64,000 nt of DNA, taken from contig UQIY01000003.1 in the NCBI GenBank assembly GCA_900541195.1, positions 1 through 64,000 of the forward strand, written 5' to 3'. The notes below the pieces were generated by a model, which was not told the DNA's origin, searched no databases, and worked only from the letters and a program-made list of their open reading frames with translations. The translations under genes and the position numbers were made by a program. The stretch is from an uncultured Collinsella sp. Its GTDB lineage: Bacteria > Actinomycetota > Coriobacteriia > Coriobacteriales > Coriobacteriaceae. Positions 1 through 7,735 of the stretch are shown here, one piece after another. Position 1 is the stretch's first letter; each line of letters begins with the position of its first letter.

Positions 1-250
1 ACAAATCCAAGTTAGACCATTTCAAATGGTTCGATGTCTGCCCGGATGCGACACTGAAGTAAGTGTCCATCCTCGCAGTATCCGGTTCTCAAGGTGCACG
101 CCTGCGCCGGTTCCCGGTCCGACCGGGCCGCGCGGCAAGGAGATATATTGCCAGACCGGAGGGGCCCCGGGGGCGGGAATCTGGCACTCCATATTTTGTT
201 CACAAATGAATCGATCCTTCAGTTGTTCCACTGAAGTCATGTCTGAAGCA
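1..250 (-). other. Structured leader/spacer-like RNA region, possibly upstream of an rRNA gene beyond the left edge
   Basis: No credible protein gene is seen. Read on the minus strand, the region has several strong hairpins: GCCAGA...TCTGGC (about 153-188), CCCGGTCGGACCGGG (about 116-130) and GGATGGACACT...AGTGTCGCATCC (about 44-76). It also has TTGAGAACCGGATACTG (about 79-95), which resembles the boxA-type TTTGAGAACTC element of actinobacterial rRNA leaders and spacers. An rRNA gene would have to start left of position 1. This is inference from motif similarity and fold potential only. Confidence 0.3.
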
Positions 251-479
251 TCGGCTTCTGGTATTGGCGATGACCAGCTGGTTTATAGGTGTTGAGGCGT
301 CGGCCATCTCTGCTGGGCTACTTTACTCTAAAGACATTAGGTTTTGGTTTCCTGTCGGTAAAAGGCTGGTTTTGGCCGCCAGGCGTCCTTATATATAGAG
401 AAGATCTGGTTCGAACCCGCGTCGCGACAACAAATAAGCGACCGGCATCCGCCAGTCGCTTTTCTATTCTATGGTGGGC

Positions 480-600
480 CATCAGGGGTTAGGGCCCGCT
501 GCGCGGGCGGCCGCTGCGGCGCTTTCGCGCCTTGCGCGCTGCGCTGGCAAACGCTCACGCGTTTACTCAGCTCCGCGCCCCGACGGGTTCGAACCCGTGT
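480..600. repeat. tRNA-proximal structured repeat, copy A
   Basis: Contains the hairpin AAACGCtcacGCGTTT (549-564), then GCTCCGCGCCCCG, then the perfect palindrome ACGGGTTCGAACCCGT (583-598), directly beside the tRNA-Lys terminator. The same order of parts occurs at 12087-12222 and 49284-49402. The T-arm-like core is what gives the spurious small reading frames here. Confidence 0.6.
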
Positions 601-609
601 CGCGGCAAC

Positions 610-640
610 AAAAAAGCGACCAACCGAAGTCGATCGCTTT
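610..640 (-). terminator. Terminator of tRNA-Lys
   Basis: On the minus strand the stem AAGCGA/TCGCTT (arms 614-619 and 634-639, with an inner CGAC/GTTG pairing) is followed by six T. It lies nine bases past the CCA end of tRNA-Lys. Confidence 0.75.
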
Positions 641-648
641 CTTTTCTA

Positions 649-724
649 TGGTGGGCCGTCAGGGGTTCGAACCCTGGACCTTGGGATTAAAAGTCCCCTG
701 CTCTGCCAGCTGAGCTAACGGCCC
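649..724 (-). tRNA. tRNA-Lys (anticodon TTT)
   Basis: The minus strand folds as a complete tRNA. The acceptor pairs GGGCCGT with ACGGCCC, the D-arm contains GCTCAGCTGGCAGAGC, the anticodon loop is CTTTTAA and the T-loop is GGTTCGAACCC. Discriminator A and an encoded CCA follow. The gene is 76 nt long including CCA. Confidence 0.95.
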
Positions 725-733
725 GCGGGTGGC

Positions 734-762
734 ATTGTACCACGGTCTGGGACTATTCCCAA
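734..762 (-). promoter_or_regulatory. Promoter of tRNA-Lys
   Basis: On the minus strand TTGGGA (757-762) and TACAAT (734-739) are separated by 17 bases. The tRNA 5' end follows 10 bases later. The promoter overlaps the last codons of the upstream aminopeptidase gene. Confidence 0.65.
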
Positions 763-2033
763 CTCCATTGGCCGTTCTGGAAAATCACAACTTCGCGTCC
801 ATCGGGCGTAATGCCTACAATATCGATGTCGTCCGTGCCAATCATAAAGTCGACGTGCGTGCTCGAAACGTTGACGCCATGCTCCAAGAGCTCCTCTTTG
901 GACATGTCATATCCACCCTCAATGCACTCGGGGAAGCCGACTCCCAGCGCAAGATGACAGCTGGCGTTCTCGTCATAAAGCGTGTCGTAGAACAGAACGC
1001 CACTTTCGCGAATCGGCGTGTTCTTGGAAATGAGCGCGACCTCTCCCAGATGAGCAGCGCCCTCGTCAGTATCGATGATACTTGCGAGTGTCGCCTTTCC
1101 CACACGGGCGTCGTAATCCACCACACGACCGTTCTCGAACTTGATCCAAAAATCGTCGACCTTGTTACCGTGATGGATAAGCGGCATTGCGGAATAGACG
1201 ATTCCGTCAGCACGCATACGATCGGGCGAGGTGAAGACCTCCTCGGTGGGGATGTTAGGGAAGAAGGGGTGACCGTCGGGGGTCTCGCCCTTACCGCCGG
1301 CCCACTCATGCCCCTTCGTCATACCAATTACCAGGTCGGTTCCATTCGAAGCGGTATAGCGCAGACAGTCAAAACGATTGTCGTTTAGGAAGCGCAAGTT
1401 CTTTTCGAACGCCGCGTCATGAAGCTCCCAGTCGCTCTCCGGGTCCTGGCCATCGGCGCGAGCGGTGTGCAGAATCGCATTCCATAGTTTATAGATTGCA
1501 ACCTCATCGGCGTCTCCCGGGAACACCTCGCGCGCCCAAGCCACGACCGGAGCGCCGGCGATGCACCACGGATTGATGTTGTAATCCAGTCCACGGCGGA
1601 AAACTTTGCACTGCGTATTCCTCGCCTTGGAAGCGGCAGCGGGCTTGGCAGGATCGATGCCCTTGAGGGCTGCAGGATCCGCACCCTCAATAAAGATAAA
1701 GCAGGCACCGTCCTGGGCCAGAGAATCCAGCTGTATGCGCTTCCACTCGGGCGTCTGCCCAAAATAGCTTTTCTCGACATGCTCGTACGCAAGCCTCGTC
1801 ACGGCGTCGTCGGCCCAGATGACCGTCACGTGACCGGCACCGGCGTCATAAGCCTCCGCAACCACCACGCGCGCAAATGACGCGCACTCGACGGGAGACT
1901 GAACGACGACCTCCTGGCCGGGCTTAACGTTTACACCCTTGCGGACAACGAGACGCGCATAATTTTTAATCTTGGGCTCAAGGGTCTTCATGCCCTCAAG
2001 AGCTTCCTCGACCGTTAGGGCAGCTCGAATCAT
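753..2033 (-). CDS. M29-family (AmpS/T type) metallo-aminopeptidase
   Basis: A cytoplasmic exopeptidase that removes N-terminal residues from peptides. The 426-residue length is normal for family M29. Expected dinuclear-metal ligands are visible: Glu in PTEEVFTSP, Glu in HLGEVAL, His in SCHLALG, and His and Asp in THVDFMIG. I chose the ATG at 2033 (MIRAALTVEE) because ATGGAG lies six bases upstream. The ATG at 2045 has no ribosome binding site. The gene runs into the tRNA-Lys promoter and is separated from the next upstream gene by a terminator, so it is probably monocistronic. Substrate preference cannot be told from sequence. Confidence 0.9.
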   Translation of the reverse strand: MIRAALTVEEALEGMKTLEPKIKNYARLVVRKGVNVKPGQEVVVQSPVECASFARVVVAEAYDAGAGHVTVIWADDAVTRLAYEHVEKSYFGQTPEWKRIQLDSLAQDGACFIFIEGADPAALKGIDPAKPAAASKARNTQCKVFRRGLDYNINPWCIAGAPVVAWAREVFPGDADEVAIYKLWNAILHTARADGQDPESDWELHDAAFEKNLRFLNDNRFDCLRYTASNGTDLVIGMTKGHEWAGGKGETPDGHPFFPNIPTEEVFTSPDRMRADGIVYSAMPLIHHGNKVDDFWIKFENGRVVDYDARVGKATLASIIDTDEGAAHLGEVALISKNTPIRESGVLFYDTLYDENASCHLALGVGFPECIEGGYDMSKEELLEHGVNVSSTHVDFMIGTDDIDIVGITPDGREVVIFQNGQWSWE

Positions 2034-2061
2034 GTGCCACTCCATCTATCTATAGAACAGT

Positions 2062-2092
2062 AAAAAGGCGCGCCGCAAAAACGACGCGCCTT
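2062..2092 (-). terminator. Terminator after the 2123-2698 gene
   Basis: On the minus strand the stem AAGGCGCG/CGCGCCTT (2065-2072 with 2085-2092) is followed by a run of T. It ends the purC-membrane protein unit. Confidence 0.75.
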
Positions 2093-2122
2093 ATATCTTA
2101 GCGATATGTATGGATACAAACG

Positions 2123-2698
2123 CTACTTCTTCTTGGAGTCCTTCTTGTCCTCCTCGGCAGCCGAGCGCTCGATAAGAGCGTTGAGCTTGTTCTCGGACAT
2201 GCCCTCGGCCTGCGCGCGGTACATGTTGCGCAAGGGACGAATACGAACGAAGTCGTAGATAAAGTCACCCAGGATGATGACATAGGACAAAACGATGCCG
2301 ACCATCTGAACAGGACTGGACACCGTGCCGCCGGGAGCGAAGTAGAGCGAAGCCCAAATTGCCACGACGAGTACCATGCCGATGGCGAGCACGGCCCACC
2401 AGATACGACGGCGCTTGGTGTAGTCCTCATCCTGCTTGAGAAGAATATTCGACACCGTATAGATACGATCCTCGCGAGCACGCTGCTTGGCCTTGCGGGC
2501 GCGCTTCTCCTCCTTGGAAAGGCCTTCCAGGTTTTCACCCTTCTCGAGCTCTTTGCGGCGAGCTTTAGACGAAGCCGGCACGACGCGAACGGAGCTCGCT
2601 GCTTGGCGGGCGGGTTTAGCAGATGCGGCGGACTTGCGCGCAACCCCGGTAACTTCGTGGGATTGCGTGCGCTTGTTCGTGGCGCTACGGGTACTCAC
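2123..2698 (-). CDS. Conserved-looking membrane protein, function unknown
   Basis: 191 residues. The first 80 residues are basic and Lys/Arg/Ala-rich (KEEKRARKAKQRARE). Two hydrophobic segments follow: WWAVLAIGMVLVVAIWASLYF, then a segment of about 20 residues beginning VQMVGIVLSYVII. The tail is charged and lysine-rich. The start is a GTG directly abutting the TAA of purC (TAAGTG), so translation is probably coupled. I recognise no family. Cotranscription with purC is positional and need not imply a role in purine synthesis. Confidence 0.7.
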   Translation of the reverse strand: MSTRSATNKRTQSHEVTGVARKSAASAKPARQAASSVRVVPASSKARRKELEKGENLEGLSKEEKRARKAKQRAREDRIYTVSNILLKQDEDYTKRRRIWWAVLAIGMVLVVAIWASLYFAPGGTVSSPVQMVGIVLSYVIILGDFIYDFVRIRPLRNMYRAQAEGMSENKLNALIERSAAEEDKKDSKKK

Positions 2699-3586
2699 TT
2701 ATGCGTTCTCCTTCATGCTTGTGAACTGGGAGCCCGTGATGATCTGGAAGGCCTCGCGATAGCGCTCGGACGTGCCATCGATGACCTCGGCGGGCAGGTG
2801 CGGGGTCTCCCCCGTCATATCCCAGTTGGCCTTGAGCCAATTGCGGACGAATTGCTTGTCGTAGCTAGGCTGGATCTTGCCCTCCTCGTAGCTGGCGGCG
2901 GGCCAGAAACGGCTGGAGTCGGGCGTGAGGCACTCGTCGATCAGCGTGACCTTGCCATCGATAACACCAAACTCAAACTTGGTGTCGGCAATGATGATGC
3001 CACGGGTCGCTGCATACTCGGCAGCAGCCTTGTAGATCTTGAGAGACAGATCGCGAATCTGCGTGGCGATGTCCTCGCCAACGATCTCGCAGCAACGCTC
3101 AAACGAGATATTCTCGTCGTGATCACCGATCTCGGCCTTCGTGGACGGCGTGAACAGCGGCTCGGGAAGCTTGGAGGCCTCGGTCAGACCCTCGGGCAGC
3201 TGGATGCCGCAGACGGTGCCGTTCTCGTCATAGGTCTTCTTGCCCGAACCGGTCAGATAACCGCGGACGATGCACTCGATAGGAATCGTCTGGGCCTTCT
3301 TGACCAGCATGGCGCGGCCTGCGAGATAGTCACGATACTCGGCAAACTCCTCGGGGAAATCCGCCGGATCGATGGAGACGAGGTGGTTGGGGACGATATC
3401 GGCAAACTTGTCGAACCAGAATGCCGAGATGCGGTTGAGCACCTCTCCCTTAAACGGAATCTCGTCGGGGAGAATAAAGTCGAACGCAGAAATGCGATCG
3501 GTGGCGACCATCAGCAGGTTTTCGCCGGCATCGTAGATATCACGAACCTTGCCACGGGAATCCGGACGACGCTCCATCGTTGTCAC
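2699..3586 (-). CDS. purC: Phosphoribosylaminoimidazole-succinocarboxamide synthase (SAICAR synthetase)
   Basis: Joins CAIR and aspartate with ATP to give SAICAR in de novo purine synthesis; cytoplasmic. Family signatures are present: RGKVRDIYD near the N terminus for nucleotide binding, then ATDRISAFD, IPIECIVRGYLTGSG and LIDECLTPDSSRFW. About 295 residues, the size of the longer bacterial PurC proteins. I prefer the GTG at 3586 because AAGGAG (about 3597-3602) is well placed for it. A GTG at 3595 would overlap that site. purB, purA and purD also lie in this window but in separate units. Confidence 0.95.
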   Translation of the reverse strand: MTTMERRPDSRGKVRDIYDAGENLLMVATDRISAFDFILPDEIPFKGEVLNRISAFWFDKFADIVPNHLVSIDPADFPEEFAEYRDYLAGRAMLVKKAQTIPIECIVRGYLTGSGKKTYDENGTVCGIQLPEGLTEASKLPEPLFTPSTKAEIGDHDENISFERCCEIVGEDIATQIRDLSLKIYKAAAEYAATRGIIIADTKFEFGVIDGKVTLIDECLTPDSSRFWPAASYEEGKIQPSYDKQFVRNWLKANWDMTGETPHLPAEVIDGTSERYREAFQIITGSQFTSMKENA

Positions 3587-3617
3587 GTGAGTCACTCCTT
3601 ACCTAAATACGACAGAA

Positions 3618-3637
3618 ATGCGGGTTCTTTCCCGCAT
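3618..3637 (-). terminator. Weak terminator-like hairpin between the histidine kinase gene and purC
   Basis: Stem ATGCGGG/CCCGCAT with a six-base loop lies in the 109-base gap. The following T-richness on the minus strand is poor, so readthrough into purC is possible. Confidence 0.35.
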
Positions 3638-3695
3638 GTTTTCGCAAACTCGGAGCGGCAGGAACGCGGCCCCTCCTTCACCGAATAGCGAAAAG

Positions 3696-5261
3696 CTAGT
3701 GCTCCATTGTAGTAGATGCCGCGTCCGCCGTGTGCTCGCGAGGCAGATGAATCGTAAAAGTCGTACCCTTTCCAAGCTCCGACTCCACGGATATGTAGCC
3801 ATGGTGACGCTCGACGATTTGCTTGGTCACGGCGAGGCCAACGCCCAGGCCGCCGGCTTCGCGGGCGCGGCTGGCATCTGCGCGCCAAAATCGCCCGAAG
3901 ATGCGCGACAGGTCGTCCTTGGCAATACCGATACCGGTATCCGAAACGGCAATACTGACATGCTTGCGGTCACTGAGCACCGACACCACGACCCAACCGC
4001 CCTCGGGGGTGTAGCGCATGGCGTTGCTCATGAGGTTGATGACGCACTGCGTGATCATGTCGGGATCGGCCTCGACGACATCGTCGTGACCTTGGGTCTC
4101 GTCAGCAAAGCGCAAGCGCAGATCGCGGTCAACAAATAGGCGCTCCTGAGCGTTGACGATAGACCGCACAAAGGGAACCATGTCCACCGGTTCGAGATTG
4201 AGCGGCGCCGTGCTGTTTTCCATACGCGATAGGTCGAGCATCTGCTGCACCAAACGAGCCAGGCGGCGCGTCTCGGAAGCGACCGTCTCCAGATGCTCAT
4301 CGTCGGTGGGATACACGCCGTCCTGCATGGCCTCGACCGTTGCAAGCATGGCCATGAGCGGCGTGCGAAGCTCGTGTGCGACATCCGAGGTCAGGCGCTT
4401 TTCGTGCTTCATATCTTTCTCGAGCGAGGTGGCCATCTCGTCAAAGGTCTCACCCAACTGATCGATTTCATCGTCGCCGCGCAAACCGGTACGAGCGGAC
4501 AAATCGCCGTCGCGAATTTGCTTGGCTGTGCTGGTTATACGATGAATCGGTCTGGTAAGCATGCGCGACACGAACGATCCGATAACAACTGAGATGCAGA
4601 CCGCAACAACCGCGGCAAGGGCCATGGCGTTAAAAGTCTTTTCCCTAAACGCAGAATCCGCCTTGGTGAGCAGGGCATCGGAGCCGATAGCCCATAGCTT
4701 CACCTGTCCGACATGCTCGCCAGAAGACGTTATGATTTCGACGTTGGCAACGCTATCGGAGTCGGTGGGCGCCGACGAGACCGGGCTATGCGAGGCCTTT
4801 TTACCGCTCGAGCTGCTCGACGCCGATTCGCTCTCGCGCACATCGGCGGTCGCACTTGCCGAAGGCCATGAGTCGTCATAGACGACAACGCCCTTTTTGT
4901 TGACAACCTGCATACTCAGGTCGTCGGACACCAAGCTCGATGTCGCGACCGTGCGTAGCTCGCCCGCAGTCCAGTTGCCGTTTTCCTCGTACGACGTCGC
5001 AAGCTTTTCGGCGGCAGAATTGGCAATCTCGACGATATTGGAGCGCGTGTAATCCGAAAAGACGGTACCCCACACAACGGAGACAACGCCCACCAGCACC
5101 AATACCGTCATGAGCGACGTCAGGGCAAAAGCCAAGGCCATGCGCGAGGGATAGCTCATCGCTGGCCGTGAATCGGAACGAGGCGTGTTCCAACTTGCCT
5201 TGGAACCCGCCTCGTTCTCCTGCTTATGCTTTTGCCCAATTTCAAAGCGCGCAGGTGTCAT
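3696..5261 (-). CDS. Two-component sensor histidine kinase
   Basis: 521 residues. An N-terminal transmembrane segment at about residues 41-64 is followed by an extracytoplasmic region of about 150 residues holding a Ser-rich stretch (SESASSSSSGKK). A second transmembrane segment (MALAAVVAVCISVVIGSFV) leads to a HAMP linker and a HisKA domain with DVAHELRTPL carrying the phospho-acceptor His. The HATPase domain has an N-box (NLMSNAMRYTP), DTGIGI and GVGLAV. The response-regulator gene is just upstream, with its stop 11 bases before this start. The signal sensed is unknown; the Ser-rich external domain gives no clue. Confidence 0.9.
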   Translation of the reverse strand: MTPARFEIGQKHKQENEAGSKASWNTPRSDSRPAMSYPSRMALAFALTSLMTVLVLVGVVSVVWGTVFSDYTRSNIVEIANSAAEKLATSYEENGNWTAGELRTVATSSLVSDDLSMQVVNKKGVVVYDDSWPSASATADVRESESASSSSSGKKASHSPVSSAPTDSDSVANVEIITSSGEHVGQVKLWAIGSDALLTKADSAFREKTFNAMALAAVVAVCISVVIGSFVSRMLTRPIHRITSTAKQIRDGDLSARTGLRGDDEIDQLGETFDEMATSLEKDMKHEKRLTSDVAHELRTPLMAMLATVEAMQDGVYPTDDEHLETVASETRRLARLVQQMLDLSRMENSTAPLNLEPVDMVPFVRSIVNAQERLFVDRDLRLRFADETQGHDDVVEADPDMITQCVINLMSNAMRYTPEGGWVVVSVLSDRKHVSIAVSDTGIGIAKDDLSRIFGRFWRADASRAREAGGLGVGLAVTKQIVERHHGYISVESELGKGTTFTIHLPREHTADAASTTMEH

Positions 5262-5272
5262 ATGTGATTTCC

Positions 5273-5995
5273 CTATTTCTCGTCCGACTTATCGGTCTTG
5301 GCCGGAGCCTCGAAGCGATAACCGACGCCGTGAACGGTGTAGAGCCACTTAGGCTTCTTGGGGTCGTCGCCCAGCTTGGCGCGAAGGTTCTTGACGTGAC
5401 TGTCGATGGTGCGCTCGTAGCCCTCAAAGTCATAGCCGAGCACCTTCTCGACCAGCTCCATACGGTTATAGACGCGACCGGGATGGCGAGCAAGCGTGGT
5501 GAGCAGCTTAAACTCGGAAGCAGTCAGGTCTACTTCCTTGTCCTCGACCAAGATCTTGTGGCCCGAGATATCGATGACCAGATCGCCAAAGTCGAGCACC
5601 TCAACGGCGGGCTCGTCTGCCTGGTGAGCACGACGGAACAGGGCGCGGACGCGGGCGACGAGCTCACGCGGCGAGAACGGCTTAATCAGGTAGTCGTCGG
5701 CACCAAGCTCAAGGCCGATGATGCGATCCTCGATCTCGCCCTTGGCCGTCAGCATAATGATGGGGACATCCGAGGTGTCGCGAATGGTGCGGCAAACGCG
5801 CTCGCCGGGAATCTTGGGGAGCATAAGGTCGAGCACAACCAGGTCGAACTGGTGCTTCTCGAACTCCTCGATCGCAGACTGGCCGTCCCCGACGCCAACA
5901 ACCCAGTAGCCCTCGCGCTCGAGATAGGCAGCGACAGCGTCACGGATTGCCTTCTCATCCTCGACCAGCAGAATCTTTTTTGCATCTGAAGCCAT
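5273..5995 (-). CDS. OmpR/PhoB-family response regulator
   Basis: 240 residues. The receiver domain has acidic residues in LLVEDE, phospho-acceptor Asp in VVLDLMLP, Thr in IIMLTAKG and Lys in YLIKPFS. A C-terminal winged helix follows (ELVEKVLGYDFEGYERTID then HVKNLRAKLGDD, ending YTVHGVGYRFE). It acts as the DNA-binding output of the adjacent kinase. I chose the ATG at 5995 (MASDAKK) with GGGGGG upstream over a TTG at 6016. The closest named relatives by eye are PhoP/RegX/MtrA-type regulators, but I would not assign one. Confidence 0.92.
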   Translation of the reverse strand: MASDAKKILLVEDEKAIRDAVAAYLEREGYWVVGVGDGQSAIEEFEKHQFDLVVLDLMLPKIPGERVCRTIRDTSDVPIIMLTAKGEIEDRIIGLELGADDYLIKPFSPRELVARVRALFRRAHQADEPAVEVLDFGDLVIDISGHKILVEDKEVDLTASEFKLLTTLARHPGRVYNRMELVEKVLGYDFEGYERTIDSHVKNLRAKLGDDPKKPKWLYTVHGVGYRFEAPAKTDKSDEK

Positions 5996-6147
5996 AACAC
6001 GGCCCCCCTGTCTCAATTAGCTAAGAACAAGCCCATTTTAACGCACCTATGCCCACCGAGCACCGCTACAGTGCGGCGGCTCGGCGGGCGGCACTCACAA
6101 TTACAACGCGTTTATTCCCCCGTTGGCGCCCTTTTAACCCCTCGGCG

Positions 6148-7359
6148 CTAAAGAGAGAACAGGCGGGCGGTAACCGTCTCGGGAATTCCTTGGCTATTAC
6201 GCACCGTGGCATAGGTTAAAAACGTATTCGATTTACCCGCCGTAGCTGGATAATCGCCATATTCGAGAGCGCGGTCGGGCGACAGCAGCGAACCATAGGT
6301 TTTGGCGGAGGTATCGATCAGAAAATGCGATGCCTGAACCTTAACCAGATATTTGCCTTTTCTGCCGGCAGCACACGCAAGCGGCTCGCGCGACAGGAAT
6401 AGGAACGTCCCATTCTCGTTACCGATATAGGTGCCCATGTTGCCTAGGCTCCCCACGCCGCTATAGGTGGCCTCGATGGAGAACACAAACGTGTCGCCCA
6501 TATATACGGCCTCGAAGGGAGACACCGATGAGGGAAGGACCAGCTGAGCCCTCTTGGTATTGTTGCCGTCCGTCAGGTCGATCGCCGTCATGCCGTAGTA
6601 GACGCCCTCGTCGTTGCGCACACGCGGGGAAATGGTCAAGATGCCGTCACTCACACGCGGGGCGGATGCAAAGCGGCCCGTTGACTTCCAAATGGCCTCG
6701 GCCTTTGCCTCGTCGAGCGAGCGGCGGTAGCAATACGAGTCGTGACTCGTCTTATTGCCGCCTGCAGCAGGCATCTTGTACCAAATGACGGACGATTCGA
6801 ACGCCGTAAACAGCGGCGGGTCGTAGTCCTTGCCGCCTCGGTCGAGCTCGACCACATCGCCGACAAGCGACGCACCTGCCGTATTTTGCGCATAGAGCTT
6901 CCACGATGCGTTCGCAAAGTTCATCTCGATCCAAGCAAATACGCCATCGCCGGCGCGGACATCGTAAAACGAATACCCCGCACCTTCGACGGGGTCCTCG
7001 ATGAGCGTTGTGAGCGAACCGTCACCCAGGTTGAGCACACCGAGCGTGTTGGCATGCCGCGCCGATGCGGGCGCCATCATCGCCGCGGCGTAATCGCCGT
7101 CGCAGCAGTACAGCAGCGTACCCAGAGGCAATGTCCATGAAGCTGCAGGCTCGAGGTCGATTTCGACGGCCTCGTACTCATCAGTGATCGAGACAATCTT
7201 CGAATCGTCCTTGATAACCTGCGGCTCGCCAGCGGCGTCATCACTCGTGCCCGTTTTTTTCGAGCAACCGGCCAGTACGGCAGCAGCACCGGTAGCGGCG
7301 CCACCCAGCACAAAACCTCGACGCGTTATTCCATTCTTAAAGCGATCAGCGATGCTCAT
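6148..7359 (-). CDS. Putative lipoprotein with possible twin-arginine signal
   Basis: 403 residues from the ATG at 7359 (MSIADRFKNG). TRRGFVLGG followed by a hydrophobic stretch ending in VLAGC looks like a Tat signal combined with a lipobox, so the mature protein would be lipid-anchored outside the membrane. The rest (for example GDGVFAWIEMNFANASWKLYA) has repeating short beta-strand patterns suggestive of a beta-propeller, though I cannot name a family. Its start overlaps the stop of the TSCPD gene by one base (TAATG), so the two are translationally coupled. No enzyme motif is seen. Confidence 0.7.
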   Translation of the reverse strand: MSIADRFKNGITRRGFVLGGAATGAAAVLAGCSKKTGTSDDAAGEPQVIKDDSKIVSITDEYEAVEIDLEPAASWTLPLGTLLYCCDGDYAAAMMAPASARHANTLGVLNLGDGSLTTLIEDPVEGAGYSFYDVRAGDGVFAWIEMNFANASWKLYAQNTAGASLVGDVVELDRGGKDYDPPLFTAFESSVIWYKMPAAGGNKTSHDSYCYRRSLDEAKAEAIWKSTGRFASAPRVSDGILTISPRVRNDEGVYYGMTAIDLTDGNNTKRAQLVLPSSVSPFEAVYMGDTFVFSIEATYSGVGSLGNMGTYIGNENGTFLFLSREPLACAAGRKGKYLVKVQASHFLIDTSAKTYGSLLSPDRALEYGDYPATAGKSNTFLTYATVRNSQGIPETVTARLFSL

Positions 7360-7622
7360 TAGGCGATCTCTGCGCGAGCGGCCTCGATAGCGCGCGTAAG
7401 CTGATCGGCGCAAGAGGTCTTTTTCATACCGCAGGTATTACCGGCGAGAACCTCGATTACGCGATCGGCGGGAGCGCCCTCGACCAGCCTGGAGATGGCC
7501 TTGAGGTTGCCATCGCAGCCGCCGGTAAACTCGACGCCCAGCACCTTGCTGCCATCGTCAGAGAGATTGAGGTGAATATTGCGAGAGCATACACCCTGAG
7601 GCTTGTAGTCAAAACTAATCAT
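7359..7622 (-). CDS. TSCPD-domain small protein
   Basis: 87 residues. It carries the features of the short TSCPD family: CSRNIHL, GGCDGNLKAI, NTCGMKKTSCADQL. The conserved cysteines suggest metal or cofactor binding. The family is widespread but functionally poorly defined; longer relatives are fused to ribonucleotide reductase. It is the first gene of a two-gene unit with the downstream lipoprotein. The ATG at 7622 is preceded by a purine-rich AGGGG sequence. Confidence 0.85.
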   Translation of the reverse strand: MISFDYKPQGVCSRNIHLNLSDDGSKVLGVEFTGGCDGNLKAISRLVEGAPADRVIEVLAGNTCGMKKTSCADQLTRAIEAARAEIA

Positions 7623-7735
7623 TGAGATCCCCTCTCAGAAAGAAATTTCAGACGTCTATTATCCCCGCCTGGACCGACTTATTATCGCAAGCACCGATTC
7701 AACATCCTACGATGCTTGGACTAGTGGGGGCAAGA

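Larger units (their letters stand above)
408..667. repeat. Imperfect tandem duplication (about 178-bp period) of tRNA-Lys 3' end, terminator and T-arm-like sequence
   Basis: Positions 408-443 match 586-621 at an offset of 178: a GGTTCGAACCCG core, then GTCGCG, then an A-rich run and AAGCGACC. Positions 469-490 match 646-667 at an offset of 177, with one mismatch in 22; the right copy is the real 3' end of tRNA-Lys with its CCA. The left copy therefore looks like a decayed tRNA 3' end followed by its terminator. The sequence between, 490-585, is GC-rich, hairpin-prone and carries no gene. Either a lost tandem tRNA copy or an old integration scar would explain this. Confidence 0.7.

Noticed and set aside
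289..713. Two short plus-strand frames with GFEPV/GFEPWT-like peptides
   Set aside because: These translate tRNA T-arm sequence (GGTTCGAACCC) and repeats; a common source of false proteins.
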